A DNA stretch of 64,000 nucleotides from Butyrivibrio sp. (lineage in GTDB: Bacteria; Bacillota; Clostridia; Lachnospirales; Lachnospiraceae): NCBI GenBank assembly GCA_015056655.1, contig SVFV01000007.1:82777-146776 (forward strand). The letters run 5' to 3'. The notes below the pieces were generated by a model. It searched no databases and was not told the origin of the DNA. It saw nothing but the letters and a program-made list of their open reading frames with translations. Positions 34,999-43,537 of this stretch are shown piece after piece. Both the position numbers and the translations under genes were made by a program. How positions within the stretch are numbered: the first letter of the stretch is position 1; the number at the start of each line of letters is the position of its first letter.

Positions 34999-36750
34999 AT
35001 GAAAAAGATTTATCAGAAAATGATGGTGCTTTTGGATGACCGTCAGAAAAAACAGATGGTGCTCATTGTGTTCATGATGCTCATTGGAGGTATATTGGAG
35101 ACTTTGGGAATTGCTCTTCTTTTACCTGCGATGCAGACAGTATTGGAACCAGACAAGCTTTCTGAAAGCAAGTATCTCTCTGCTGCATATAACTTTCTTG
35201 GGTGCACAAGCGTCAAGCAGTTCGCAATAATAATATTTGCATCAATAATAGTAGTTTTTGTAGTAAAGAACATTGTTTTGTTTTTTATAAATGTAGTTCA
35301 GCTTAGGTTTGTTTACACCAATCAGTTTGCTACTTCAAGACGCATGATGATCAACTTCATGCAAAGACCTTATGAGTATTATTTAAATGCAGATACGTCA
35401 GTTATCCAGAGAAACATAACTTCTGATGTAAACAATATGTACGGACTTATCTTAAGCTGCCTTCAGCTTATTTCAGAGATGATAGTTTTTACATGCCTTG
35501 TTGTCATGCTTCTTCTGGTCAATCCTATAATGACCATTTTTATCGCAACCTTACTGGTTTCAGTACTTTTGATAATAAAGTATATTATTAAGCCCATTAT
35601 GGTTAAGGCAGGACAGGATAACCAGGATTACTACAGCGGACTATTCAAATGGATAGAAGAGTCTGTTATGGGAATCAAGGAAATCAAGATTGCAAACAAG
35701 GAAAACTATTTCATAAACGGATATGCGGACTGTGGAGCCGGATATGTAAATGCCGTGCAGAAATATAACCTCTACAATTCTACGCCAAGACTTCTCATCG
35801 AGACTATAAGCGTTGCAGGAATGGTTGGCTATATGCTGGTCGTTATCATCAGAGGCGAGGCTCTTAGCGATATGGTCGCTTTGGTAGGTGTGCTTGGCGG
35901 AGCTGCCACAAGACTTCTTCCAAGTGCCAACAGAATCAACAATTATCTTACTTCTATAGCATATTTTGAGCCTTTCTTTATGAATGTAAGTGATAATCTT
36001 CAGAGTGAGATAAATGATTCAGGAATCTCTTATAACGCTGAGGATTATAAGAAAATGGGAGATGTTGAAAAGCTTCCTGTACATAAGACAATTGAGCTTA
36101 AGAATATAACATATAAATATCCAAATTCAGAGAGCTATGTTTTAAAGGGCGCAGATATGACAATACCTGTTGGCAAATCAATCGGTATCGTGGGTACATC
36201 TGGTGCTGGTAAGACCACAATTGTTGATATCATGCTTGGACTTCTGAAGACAGAGACAGGTGAAATCCTGGCTGATGGCGTGGAGGTCAGAGAGCATTAT
36301 CCACAGTGGCTTAAGAATATCGGATATATTCCGCAGACTATTTTCATGCTGGATTCAACCATTAGAAAGAACGTAGCATTTGGAATACCGGATGAAGGTA
36401 TTGATGATGACAAGGTTTGGGCTGCTCTTAAAGAGGCTCAGCTTGATGAATATGTAAGATCTCTTCCTGACGGACTTGATACCACAATTGGTGAGCGTGG
36501 AATCAGACTTTCAGGTGGTCAGAGACAGAGAATCGGAATTGCCAGAGCGTTGTTTGAGGATCCTGAAGTTCTCGTTCTTGATGAGGCTACAAGTGCTCTT
36601 GATAACGAGACTGAGGCAGCTATCATGGATTCAATCAACAGGCTTCATGGAAGAAAGACACTTATCATAATCGCACACAGACTTCAGACTATCGAGAAGT
36701 GCGATATGGTATACAGAGTAAGTGGTCAGAAGGCTACATTACAAAGATAA
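34999..36750 (+). CDS. PglK-like ABC flippase/exporter (fused permease and ATPase)
   Basis: 583 residues: six membrane helices in the first 330 residues, then an ABC ATPase domain with Walker A VGTSGAGKTT (about 397-406), Q-loop YIPQ, signature LSGGQRQRIGIARAL (about 505), and Walker B VLVLDEATSALD. The N-terminal LIGGILETLGIALLLPAM matches the PglK/MsbA-like family that flips lipid-linked oligosaccharides. No Wzx-type flippase gene is seen in the window, so this is the best candidate to move the repeat unit across the membrane. It starts 7 bases after the sialyltransferase-like gene. Confidence 0.92.
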   Translation: MKKIYQKMMVLLDDRQKKQMVLIVFMMLIGGILETLGIALLLPAMQTVLEPDKLSESKYLSAAYNFLGCTSVKQFAIIIFASIIVVFVVKNIVLFFINVVQLRFVYTNQFATSRRMMINFMQRPYEYYLNADTSVIQRNITSDVNNMYGLILSCLQLISEMIVFTCLVVMLLLVNPIMTIFIATLLVSVLLIIKYIIKPIMVKAGQDNQDYYSGLFKWIEESVMGIKEIKIANKENYFINGYADCGAGYVNAVQKYNLYNSTPRLLIETISVAGMVGYMLVVIIRGEALSDMVALVGVLGGAATRLLPSANRINNYLTSIAYFEPFFMNVSDNLQSEINDSGISYNAEDYKKMGDVEKLPVHKTIELKNITYKYPNSESYVLKGADMTIPVGKSIGIVGTSGAGKTTIVDIMLGLLKTETGEILADGVEVREHYPQWLKNIGYIPQTIFMLDSTIRKNVAFGIPDEGIDDDKVWAALKEAQLDEYVRSLPDGLDTTIGERGIRLSGGQRQRIGIARALFEDPEVLVLDEATSALDNETEAAIMDSINRLHGRKTLIIIAHRLQTIEKCDMVYRVSGQKATLQR

Positions 36751-36774
36751 TCTTTTTGGGGAAAAGGGTTAAAG

Positions 36775-38529
36775 ATGCTTACATTAAGAACACTTAGGGG
36801 ATATGTATTCAGATTAAAAAAATATCAGGAACCAATTGAAAAATGGGTTTTCCCTGTTCTGCTGTTTTTATACCCATTTATAGGTGTAAGTCAGGGTGTG
36901 GATATCACAGATACAACCTACAGCCTTGGTAATTATCAGTTTATGGACAGCCTTGATCCCATGTGGATTATAGCTACATTTCTCCCAAATATCTGGGGGA
37001 GATTTCTGACAATCCTTCCCATGGGCAACACGATGCTTGGAATGAGCATTTACTGCACGGTTATTATTTCTGCGACAGCACTTGTGGCATACTATATGCT
37101 ACAGAGATGGCTTCCCGGATGGATGGCATTTCTTGGAGAGTTTATAGCAGAGAGCCTTTGCTGGTGCCCCAGGGTTATCCTTTATAACTACATGACATAT
37201 CTGTTCTTTACTCTTGGCGCTTTATTCATGCTTCATGCCATGACTGATTATGAGAAAAAGAACTACAGATTTGTCCTTGCAGGAGTATTCTTTGGCCTTA
37301 ATGTTATGGTCAGATTCCCTAATATACTTGAAGTTCTGGTTATAATCGCTCTTTGGTACTATGAGCTTATACACAGGCACGATAGAAAGCTTATCTGTAA
37401 AAATACAGGGCTTTGTATACTTGGATTTTTCATTGGATTTATCATTCCGCTTATACTCATCAGTATCATGTTTGGAATAGGTGCATTCCCTAATATGATA
37501 GGTTCACTGTTTACCATGTCAGAGGGCGCTTCAGATTATACATTTATGGGAATGATCGCATCCATACTATCAGCATGGTTTACAAGCCTCAGACACATGA
37601 TAATTATTGTCCCTTTCATGATGGCAGCAGCTATTTTGCTTCTTCTTAAACCTGGGAAATACTACTGGGTTAAGAGACTTTTGTATGTGGCAGGTCTTCT
37701 TGTGCTTGTAAGATATTTCTTTAAGTCAGGAGTTGTTACAAGAAGCTACCACTACTATGACAGTATGTTTGAAGCTGCAATGATGTTCCTTATAGCAGGT
37801 ATGTGCATCCTTTTGATTGGTGTTACACCGTATCTGCATGGACAGGCTTCAGAGAGATCACTTTGCCTTGCAGCAATACTGATTGTTTTGATAACACCTC
37901 TTGGAAGTAATAACTATACATATCCTGTGATCAATAACCTGTTCATTGTTGCTCCGGTTATTTTGTGGATGTTCAGAAGACTCAGACAGGCAGCAGGAAA
38001 TAATGAGATTCATTTTACCTGGAAAGCTATGTATATGACGCTTCTTGTTCTTATCTGCGTTCAGGGATTTTTCTTCCACATGTGCTACAGCTTCGTGGAT
38101 GGAACTGATGGACAAAAAAGAGACACTCTTGTAGGCTCAAGAGATATCCCTAAGGCTGTAGGAATGCATACTACAAGTAGTAATGCTGAAAGCCTTGCAG
38201 AGTTATATACTTTCCTTGATGGCGAGGGGCTTAATGCTGATAAGCTTTTGCAGTTTGGTAAGGCACCTGGACTTTCCTATTTGTTTAACATGGAGCCTGC
38301 TATTTTCAGCACATGGCCTGACCTTGATTCCAACACAGTTGAGAAGTTTGACGAAGCTCTGGCTGGTCTTGAGGAAGGCTCAGAGTTTCCGGTTATTATC
38401 ATCAATCCCGATTTTGAGGGAGAAGTGAGTGCTCCAGACAAATATGAGCATTTATTGGACTTTATGGACGTACAGAAGTATAATAAGGTCTTCGATAATA
38501 ATCGATTTGAGGTTTATTGCCGTCAATAG
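36775..38529 (+). CDS. Polytopic GT-C-like membrane protein
   Basis: 584 residues, about 11-12 membrane helices in the first 450 residues and a soluble C-terminal part of about 130. The early extracytoplasmic loop GVDITDTTYSLGNYQF holds an acidic D-x-x-D near the first helix, as in GT-C transferases. No named family recognised. AGGG lies about 6 bases before ATG 36775. Followed by a GtrA-like gene, which supports a role with polyprenyl-phosphate sugars. Confidence 0.75.
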   Translation: MLTLRTLRGYVFRLKKYQEPIEKWVFPVLLFLYPFIGVSQGVDITDTTYSLGNYQFMDSLDPMWIIATFLPNIWGRFLTILPMGNTMLGMSIYCTVIISATALVAYYMLQRWLPGWMAFLGEFIAESLCWCPRVILYNYMTYLFFTLGALFMLHAMTDYEKKNYRFVLAGVFFGLNVMVRFPNILEVLVIIALWYYELIHRHDRKLICKNTGLCILGFFIGFIIPLILISIMFGIGAFPNMIGSLFTMSEGASDYTFMGMIASILSAWFTSLRHMIIIVPFMMAAAILLLLKPGKYYWVKRLLYVAGLLVLVRYFFKSGVVTRSYHYYDSMFEAAMMFLIAGMCILLIGVTPYLHGQASERSLCLAAILIVLITPLGSNNYTYPVINNLFIVAPVILWMFRRLRQAAGNNEIHFTWKAMYMTLLVLICVQGFFFHMCYSFVDGTDGQKRDTLVGSRDIPKAVGMHTTSSNAESLAELYTFLDGEGLNADKLLQFGKAPGLSYLFNMEPAIFSTWPDLDSNTVEKFDEALAGLEEGSEFPVIIINPDFEGEVSAPDKYEHLLDFMDVQKYNKVFDNNRFEVYCRQ

Positions 38530-38553
38530 AAAGTGAGGATTAGTTTAGTATTT

Positions 38554-39024
38554 ATGGAAGAAAGTCAGAATAAAGATATTTTTGACAGGATTATGTCACT
38601 ACCTGTTCTTAATATTTTTGAACCATTTTATAAAAAGTATAAAGAAGGGCTTATGTATCTCTTTTTTGGAGGTCTTGCATTCTTTTTAAGCATCTTTCTT
38701 TTCTGGTTTATGGACAGTGTGATGCACCTTAACGAGGTGCTTAACAACACCATTGACTGGGTAATATGTGTAGCATTTCAGTTCTTTACTAATAGAACAT
38801 GGGTATTTGATGGTAAGGTAGATACCAGGAAAGATTTCTTAAAACAGGCTGGAGCATTTACAGCTGGAAGACTTTTTACTCTTGTAGTTGAGGATCTTTT
38901 GATCTTTATTTTCATAACACTTATGGGATTTCCCAAGATGCCAGTTAAGCTTGGAGCAACCTTCATAGTTATTGCACTCAACTATGTTATTAGTAAACTG
39001 ATAGTATTTAAAAAGAAAGACTAA
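38554..39024 (+). CDS. GtrA-family membrane protein
   Basis: 156 residues with four membrane helices in the GtrA pattern: YLFFGGLAFFLSIFLFW, then a conserved FQFFTNRTWVFDG, then AGRLFTLVVEDLLIF and a last helix ending NYVISKLIVFKK. GtrA proteins are thought to flip or help use undecaprenyl-phosphate-linked sugars made by GtrB. The start is unclear: ATG 38554 gives the usual N-terminus, but GAGGA is 15 bases away; GTG 38533 is the alternative. Two GtrB-like genes are in the locus. Confidence 0.88.
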   Translation: MEESQNKDIFDRIMSLPVLNIFEPFYKKYKEGLMYLFFGGLAFFLSIFLFWFMDSVMHLNEVLNNTIDWVICVAFQFFTNRTWVFDGKVDTRKDFLKQAGAFTAGRLFTLVVEDLLIFIFITLMGFPKMPVKLGATFIVIALNYVISKLIVFKKKD

Positions 39025-39050
39025 ATGATATCCGACCGGACAAAGTCAGA

Positions 39051-39068
39051 TAATAACTATAGTTATTA
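39051..39068. repeat. 18-base perfect palindrome before the wecE-type gene
   Basis: TAATAACTATAGTTATTA is fully self-complementary and ends at the first base of the AGAGGTG ribosome site for the gene at 39084. It could be an operator or a hairpin that masks the ribosome site; AT-richness makes chance occurrence plausible. Confidence 0.45.
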
Positions 39069-39083
39069 GAGGTGGACTATTAT

Positions 39084-40220
39084 ATGCGAATAAATTTTAA
39101 TGTGCCTCCTTTCACAGGAAAGGAAATGGACTACATAAAAATCTGTGTAGAGAATCAGAAGATTTGTGGTGATGGCGAATTCACTAAAAAAGATAATGAG
39201 TGGTTTGAGAAAAAGACAGGAGCAAATAAGTGCCTTCTTACAACCTCATGCACTCACGCTACAGAGATGGCGGCTATTCTTGCAGGAATCAAAGAAGGGG
39301 ATGAAGTTATAATGCCTTCCTACACCTTTGTTTCCACTGCGAATGCGTTTGTACTTAGAGGTGCAAAGGTAGTATTTGTGGATATCCGTCCAGACACCAT
39401 GAACATAGATGAAAATCTAATTGAGGATGCTATCACACCAAAGACAAGGGCAATCGTACCTATGCACTACGCAGGTGTTGGCTGCGAGATGGACACCATC
39501 ATGGATATAGCAAAGAGGCATAATCTTTTTGTTGTAGAGGATGCAGCCCAGGGTGTTATGTCTACCTACAAGGGTAAGGCACTCGGAGCTATCGGAGATT
39601 TTGGTAACTACAGCTTCCATGAGACAAAGAATTACAGCATGGGCGAAGGTGGAGCACTTATCCTCAGGGATGAGACCTATGTCAATGATGCGATTATCAT
39701 CAGAGAGAAGGGTACCAACAGAACACTTTACCAGCTTGGTAAGGTTGATAAATACACATGGCTTCAGCCTGGTTCCTCATATCTTCCCAGTGATATGAAT
39801 GCTGCTTATCTTTATGCACAGCTTCAGATGGCAGATGAGATAAATGAGGACAGATTAAAGAGCTACAACAAGTATGTTGAAGCTTTCAAACCTCTTGAGG
39901 AGGCAGGGCTTATCGAGCTTCCTTATGTTCCGGAGGAATGTGTGCACAATGCTCACATGTTTTATATTAAGTGTAAGGATCAGGAAGAGAGAGCAGGACT
40001 TATAAATTACTTAAAGAGCAATGATATCCTCCCGGCTTCACATTATGTTCCGTTACACACATCTACTGCAGGACTTAAGTACAGCAGGTTCCATGGAGAG
40101 GATAGATATACAACAAAGGAAAGCTTAAGACTTTTAAGACTTCCTATGTATTACAAGCTTTCAGATGAGGATCTTAATGAAGTAGTTCTTCGAGTAAAAG
40201 AGTACTATAGGGCGGTATGA
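39084..40220 (+). CDS. wecE: dTDP-4-amino-4,6-dideoxygalactose-type transaminase (WecE/RffA)
   Basis: 378-residue DegT/DnrJ-family PLP enzyme. RffA/WecE marks: N-terminal MRINFNVPPFTGKEMDYI, LTTSCTHATEMAAIL, VVEDAAQGVMSTYKG with the PLP aspartate, and Schiff-base Lys182 in SFHETKNYSMGEGG, plus REKGTNR. It would aminate dTDP-4-keto-6-deoxyglucose with rmlA/rmlB products made elsewhere. ATG 39084 lies 9-10 bases after AGAGGTG; a GTG at 39072 overlaps that site. Its stop overlaps the next start by 4 bases. Confidence 0.92.
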   Translation: MRINFNVPPFTGKEMDYIKICVENQKICGDGEFTKKDNEWFEKKTGANKCLLTTSCTHATEMAAILAGIKEGDEVIMPSYTFVSTANAFVLRGAKVVFVDIRPDTMNIDENLIEDAITPKTRAIVPMHYAGVGCEMDTIMDIAKRHNLFVVEDAAQGVMSTYKGKALGAIGDFGNYSFHETKNYSMGEGGALILRDETYVNDAIIIREKGTNRTLYQLGKVDKYTWLQPGSSYLPSDMNAAYLYAQLQMADEINEDRLKSYNKYVEAFKPLEEAGLIELPYVPEECVHNAHMFYIKCKDQEERAGLINYLKSNDILPASHYVPLHTSTAGLKYSRFHGEDRYTTKESLRLLRLPMYYKLSDEDLNEVVLRVKEYYRAV

Positions 40221-42049
40221 AAAACGAAAAGAAAAACATTTCATTGAACTATATAATTACAAGTCTCATGGTCACTGTTTTTGCAGTGGTCGTGGGACTT
40301 TTGTACGATTATTTCTTTGATCTTAATGATGATGTTTTAATGAAGGATATTCTCTCCGGAGTATATACCGGCAATCCTGAAGGGCATAATATTCAGATGC
40401 TCTATCCCATAAGCTTTATAATAAGCCTTTTTTATAAAATAAGTAGCACCGTAGACTGGTATGGGCTATTCCTTATTGTATGCCAGTATTTAAGTGTGAC
40501 GGTTCTTATTTACTTTGGAGTATCTCTGGTAAGGGGCAGTGAAAGCACAATTGAAGAGGAGGCTCTGAAGGAAGCCAGGGACAGAGTCGTTTATTATTTC
40601 AGATTCATGATAACTCCTGCGCTTATGCTGATAGTGGTAGCAGGGCTTTTCTTAGGGCATCTTGTAATAGTTCAGTATACTTTTACAGTGGCACTTATGT
40701 GTTCGGCAGCAGTTGTGCTTTTTGCAAAGGGATGGGATAAGACGGCTTCCTGCATTGTCATCATTGCCTTTTTGATCAGATCTGAGATGACACTTCTAAT
40801 GCTTCCATTTGTGCTTCTGGTGCTCTTTTATCGTTACTTCTCTTTAAGGGATAACAAGGAGGAATTAAAAAGAACACTGATAGTAGCTGGGGCAATAATA
40901 ATAGGACTTCTTGTTTCCAAGGGCCTTAATTTTGCAGGTTATAGTTCAGCTGAATGGAAGGAATTTAATTCTTTTTTTGATAACAGAACTCAGGTATACG
41001 ATTTTTATCAGATTCCTGACTATGCAGAAAATAAAGAGTTCTATGACAGCATTGGACTTGATGAGAGTGAGTATCAGCTTCTGGTAAACTATAACTTTGG
41101 AATCGATGACAAGATAAATGCTGAACTTATGGGCAAAATCGCTGAATATGGCAAGGAATTAAAGGCAAAAGAGAGCCTTTTTAGCAGTATCAGAAGAGTT
41201 TTTCCTAACTATTTATACAGACTTAGAAGATTTAATCTTCCAATCGGCTATGAGTATCCTATGACGGATTCACCTTGGAATCTGATGACGTGGATATTAT
41301 ATATTTATGCGTTTCTGTTATGGCTTTTTGGAATCCGTTCAAATCATGGATGGCGCAAGGGAATATGGGGAGCATTCTGGAGAGTTGCAATTTTATTCTG
41401 CGGAAGGACTCTTATATGGATGTATATTCTCGTGAGAGGAAGAGATCCCATCAGAATTACGCATTCCCTATATTTGATTGAGATATTTGTTTTGATCTCA
41501 CTTTTGTATCTGGCAAAGAAATCCTACAAGGAAAGTGCGCTTGTTATAGAGAAAAAGATTTCTTTCTGGATGGTTGGAATCATACTTATGGAAAGCGTGA
41601 TCCTTACGCCTGTTATGTCCAGAATTATTAAGACGGAATGCGGAGGCAGAACCGAATACAATAGAGCTTATGAGGAGCTTGATGATTATTGCAGATCAAA
41701 TGCTGACAGCTTTTACTTTGTGGATGTATATACATCTGTAGCTTATGAGGATACAGGATATACCTATTCCGAGAAGATGTTTGAAAATGTGGATAACAGT
41801 CTTTCAAATCAGATCTTGATGGGTGGCTGGGCATGCAAGAGTCCTATTGAAAGTAAAAAGCTGGTGAATGCCTTTGGAAATAGCAGCATGGAAGAGGATA
41901 TCCTTTCTGACAAGGCCTGTATTGTTGCTGATAAGGATACAGATATGGGCTGGCTTACTGATTATTACAGCTATAAAAACACAGATATTACTATTGAAAA
42001 GGTTGACCTTGTTGCAGATGAATTTGTAATTTATAAGGCTTCAAGGTAA
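40217..42049 (+). CDS. Polytopic GT-C-like membrane protein
   Basis: 610 residues, roughly 10-11 membrane helices and a C-terminal extracytoplasmic part of about 130. After helix 1 the loop YDYFFDLNDDVLMKDILSG carries clustered aspartates as in GT-C enzymes. Family not recognised. It overlaps wecE by 4 bases (ATGA), so the two are likely translated together, and the product may act on the amino-sugar made by that enzyme; that is inference. Confidence 0.75.
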   Translation: MKNEKKNISLNYIITSLMVTVFAVVVGLLYDYFFDLNDDVLMKDILSGVYTGNPEGHNIQMLYPISFIISLFYKISSTVDWYGLFLIVCQYLSVTVLIYFGVSLVRGSESTIEEEALKEARDRVVYYFRFMITPALMLIVVAGLFLGHLVIVQYTFTVALMCSAAVVLFAKGWDKTASCIVIIAFLIRSEMTLLMLPFVLLVLFYRYFSLRDNKEELKRTLIVAGAIIIGLLVSKGLNFAGYSSAEWKEFNSFFDNRTQVYDFYQIPDYAENKEFYDSIGLDESEYQLLVNYNFGIDDKINAELMGKIAEYGKELKAKESLFSSIRRVFPNYLYRLRRFNLPIGYEYPMTDSPWNLMTWILYIYAFLLWLFGIRSNHGWRKGIWGAFWRVAILFCGRTLIWMYILVRGRDPIRITHSLYLIEIFVLISLLYLAKKSYKESALVIEKKISFWMVGIILMESVILTPVMSRIIKTECGGRTEYNRAYEELDDYCRSNADSFYFVDVYTSVAYEDTGYTYSEKMFENVDNSLSNQILMGGWACKSPIESKKLVNAFGNSSMEEDILSDKACIVADKDTDMGWLTDYYSYKNTDITIEKVDLVADEFVIYKASR

Positions 42050-42064
42050 ACAGGGAGGTTTTAA

Positions 42065-42583
42065 ATGGGAATTGTCAGAGGGCAGAAGGTTTTCTTAAGA
42101 GAGATTACCCTTGATGACACCAAAAATGTGGTGAAATGGAGAAATAACCCCAGGGTTAGAAATAACTTCATCTACAGAGAGATATTTACTGATGCCACTC
42201 ATAATGAGTGGATGAAAACAAAGGTTGCTTCAGGTGAGGTTTGTCAGATGATAATCTGCGAGGCGGAAAGCGAAAGGCCGGTTGGAAGTGTATACCTCAG
42301 GGATATAGATAATGATAAAAAGGAAGCTGAATACGGAATTTTTATCGGCGAGGATGATGCTACCTCCAAGGGCTATGGCAACGAAGCAGCGATTCTAATG
42401 TGCGATTACGCAAGAGATGAGCTTGGACTGAAGAGACTGATACTCAGGGCTTTTTGCGATAATGAGCCTGCACTTAAGAGCTATGAGCATGCAGGATTTA
42501 AGAAAACAGAGGACCTTCCAGAGGTTAAATGCTCTGATGGTGAAGTTAAGGATATGATTCTTATGGAAAAGGTTTTATGGTAA
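42065..42583 (+). CDS. GNAT N-acetyltransferase, candidate PseH
   Basis: 172 residues, RimJ/RimL-type GNAT fold. The N-terminal part has LREITLDDTKNVVKWRNNP and EWMKT, a pattern shared with PseH (W-R-N near the start, then E-H/W-x-x-x-x-K). The acetyl-CoA loop is DDATSKGYGNEAA, followed by LRAFCDNEPALKSYEHAGF. PseH acetylates the 4-amino group after PseC. The pse block at 24905-30131 lacks a pseH, so this gene could fill that step. It lies 1.8 kb after wecE, so acetylation of dTDP-4-amino-sugar is the alternative. GGGAGG precedes ATG 42065. Confidence 0.8.
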   Translation: MGIVRGQKVFLREITLDDTKNVVKWRNNPRVRNNFIYREIFTDATHNEWMKTKVASGEVCQMIICEAESERPVGSVYLRDIDNDKKEAEYGIFIGEDDATSKGYGNEAAILMCDYARDELGLKRLILRAFCDNEPALKSYEHAGFKKTEDLPEVKCSDGEVKDMILMEKVLW

Positions 42584-42592
42584 AATAGGCCT

Positions 42593-43537
42593 ATGCATAA
42601 ATTAGTGAGTTTTGTGATTCCCTGCTATCGCTCGGAACAGACAATTGAAAGTGTAATAGAAGAAATAGAAGGCGCCATGGACATGCTTGTCCTTTACAGC
42701 TATGAGATCATTCTGGTGAATGACGCTTCTCCTGATAATACCTGGGAGAAAATCTGTGAGCTGGTCAAGGGACATGATGAGATCAGGGGCTTTAATCTTG
42801 CGAAGAATTTTGGGCAGCACGCAGCTCTTATGGCTGGCTTTAATGCAGCTAAGGGCGATATTATTGTGTGCCTTGATGATGATGGCCAGACACCAGCAGA
42901 TGAAGTTGGTAAGCTTCTCTATCAGATTGAGAAGGGAGCTGACGTTGCTTACGCGAGATATGCGCATAAGAAGCACAACATTTTCAGAAATTTCGGAAGT
43001 GCAATGAATGACTGGATGGCTTGCGTTATGCTTGGTAAGCCTAAGGATTTATCAGTTTCAAGTTACTTTGCAGCCAGAAGATTTGTTGTGGATGAGATGA
43101 TTAAGTATAAGAGCTCATATCCATACGTTATAGGTTTGGTTCTTAGAACCACCAAGAATATCGTAAATGTAGATGTGACTCACAGAGCGAGAACTGTGGG
43201 CAGCAGTGGATATACCTTTGCCAAGCTCATGGGACTTTGGATAAATGGATTTACAGCTTTTAGTATTAAGCCACTTAGAATTGGAACTCTGATAGGCGGA
43301 GTGGTTGCCTGCTTTGGTTTCCTATATGGTATTTATACTATCATCAAGAAGCTGCTGTATCCTGATCTTCCAATAGTTGGATTTAGTGCACTTATGTCAA
43401 TGATGACCTTCATGTCAGGTATGCTCATGATAATGCTTGGACTTGTTGGAGAGTACATCGGAAGAATATATATTTCACAGAATAATAATCCGCAGTATGT
43501 AATTCGTGATGAGGTTACACATGAGGAAGAAAAGTAA
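42593..43537 (+). CDS. GtrB/ArnC-like polyprenyl-phosphate glycosyltransferase (GT2)
   Basis: 314 residues: GT2 domain (FVIPCYRSEQTI, LVNDASPDNTW, KNFGQHAALMAG, CLDDDGQTPADE) then two C-terminal membrane helices (about 235-258 and 266-290). The layout is that of ArnC/GtrB enzymes that make undecaprenyl-phosphate sugars. The start has only a weak ribosome site (AGG). The ATG of the next gene overlaps its 3' end by 17 bases. Second enzyme of this type in the locus. Confidence 0.9.
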   Translation: MHKLVSFVIPCYRSEQTIESVIEEIEGAMDMLVLYSYEIILVNDASPDNTWEKICELVKGHDEIRGFNLAKNFGQHAALMAGFNAAKGDIIVCLDDDGQTPADEVGKLLYQIEKGADVAYARYAHKKHNIFRNFGSAMNDWMACVMLGKPKDLSVSSYFAARRFVVDEMIKYKSSYPYVIGLVLRTTKNIVNVDVTHRARTVGSSGYTFAKLMGLWINGFTAFSIKPLRIGTLIGGVVACFGFLYGIYTIIKKLLYPDLPIVGFSALMSMMTFMSGMLMIMLGLVGEYIGRIYISQNNNPQYVIRDEVTHEEEK

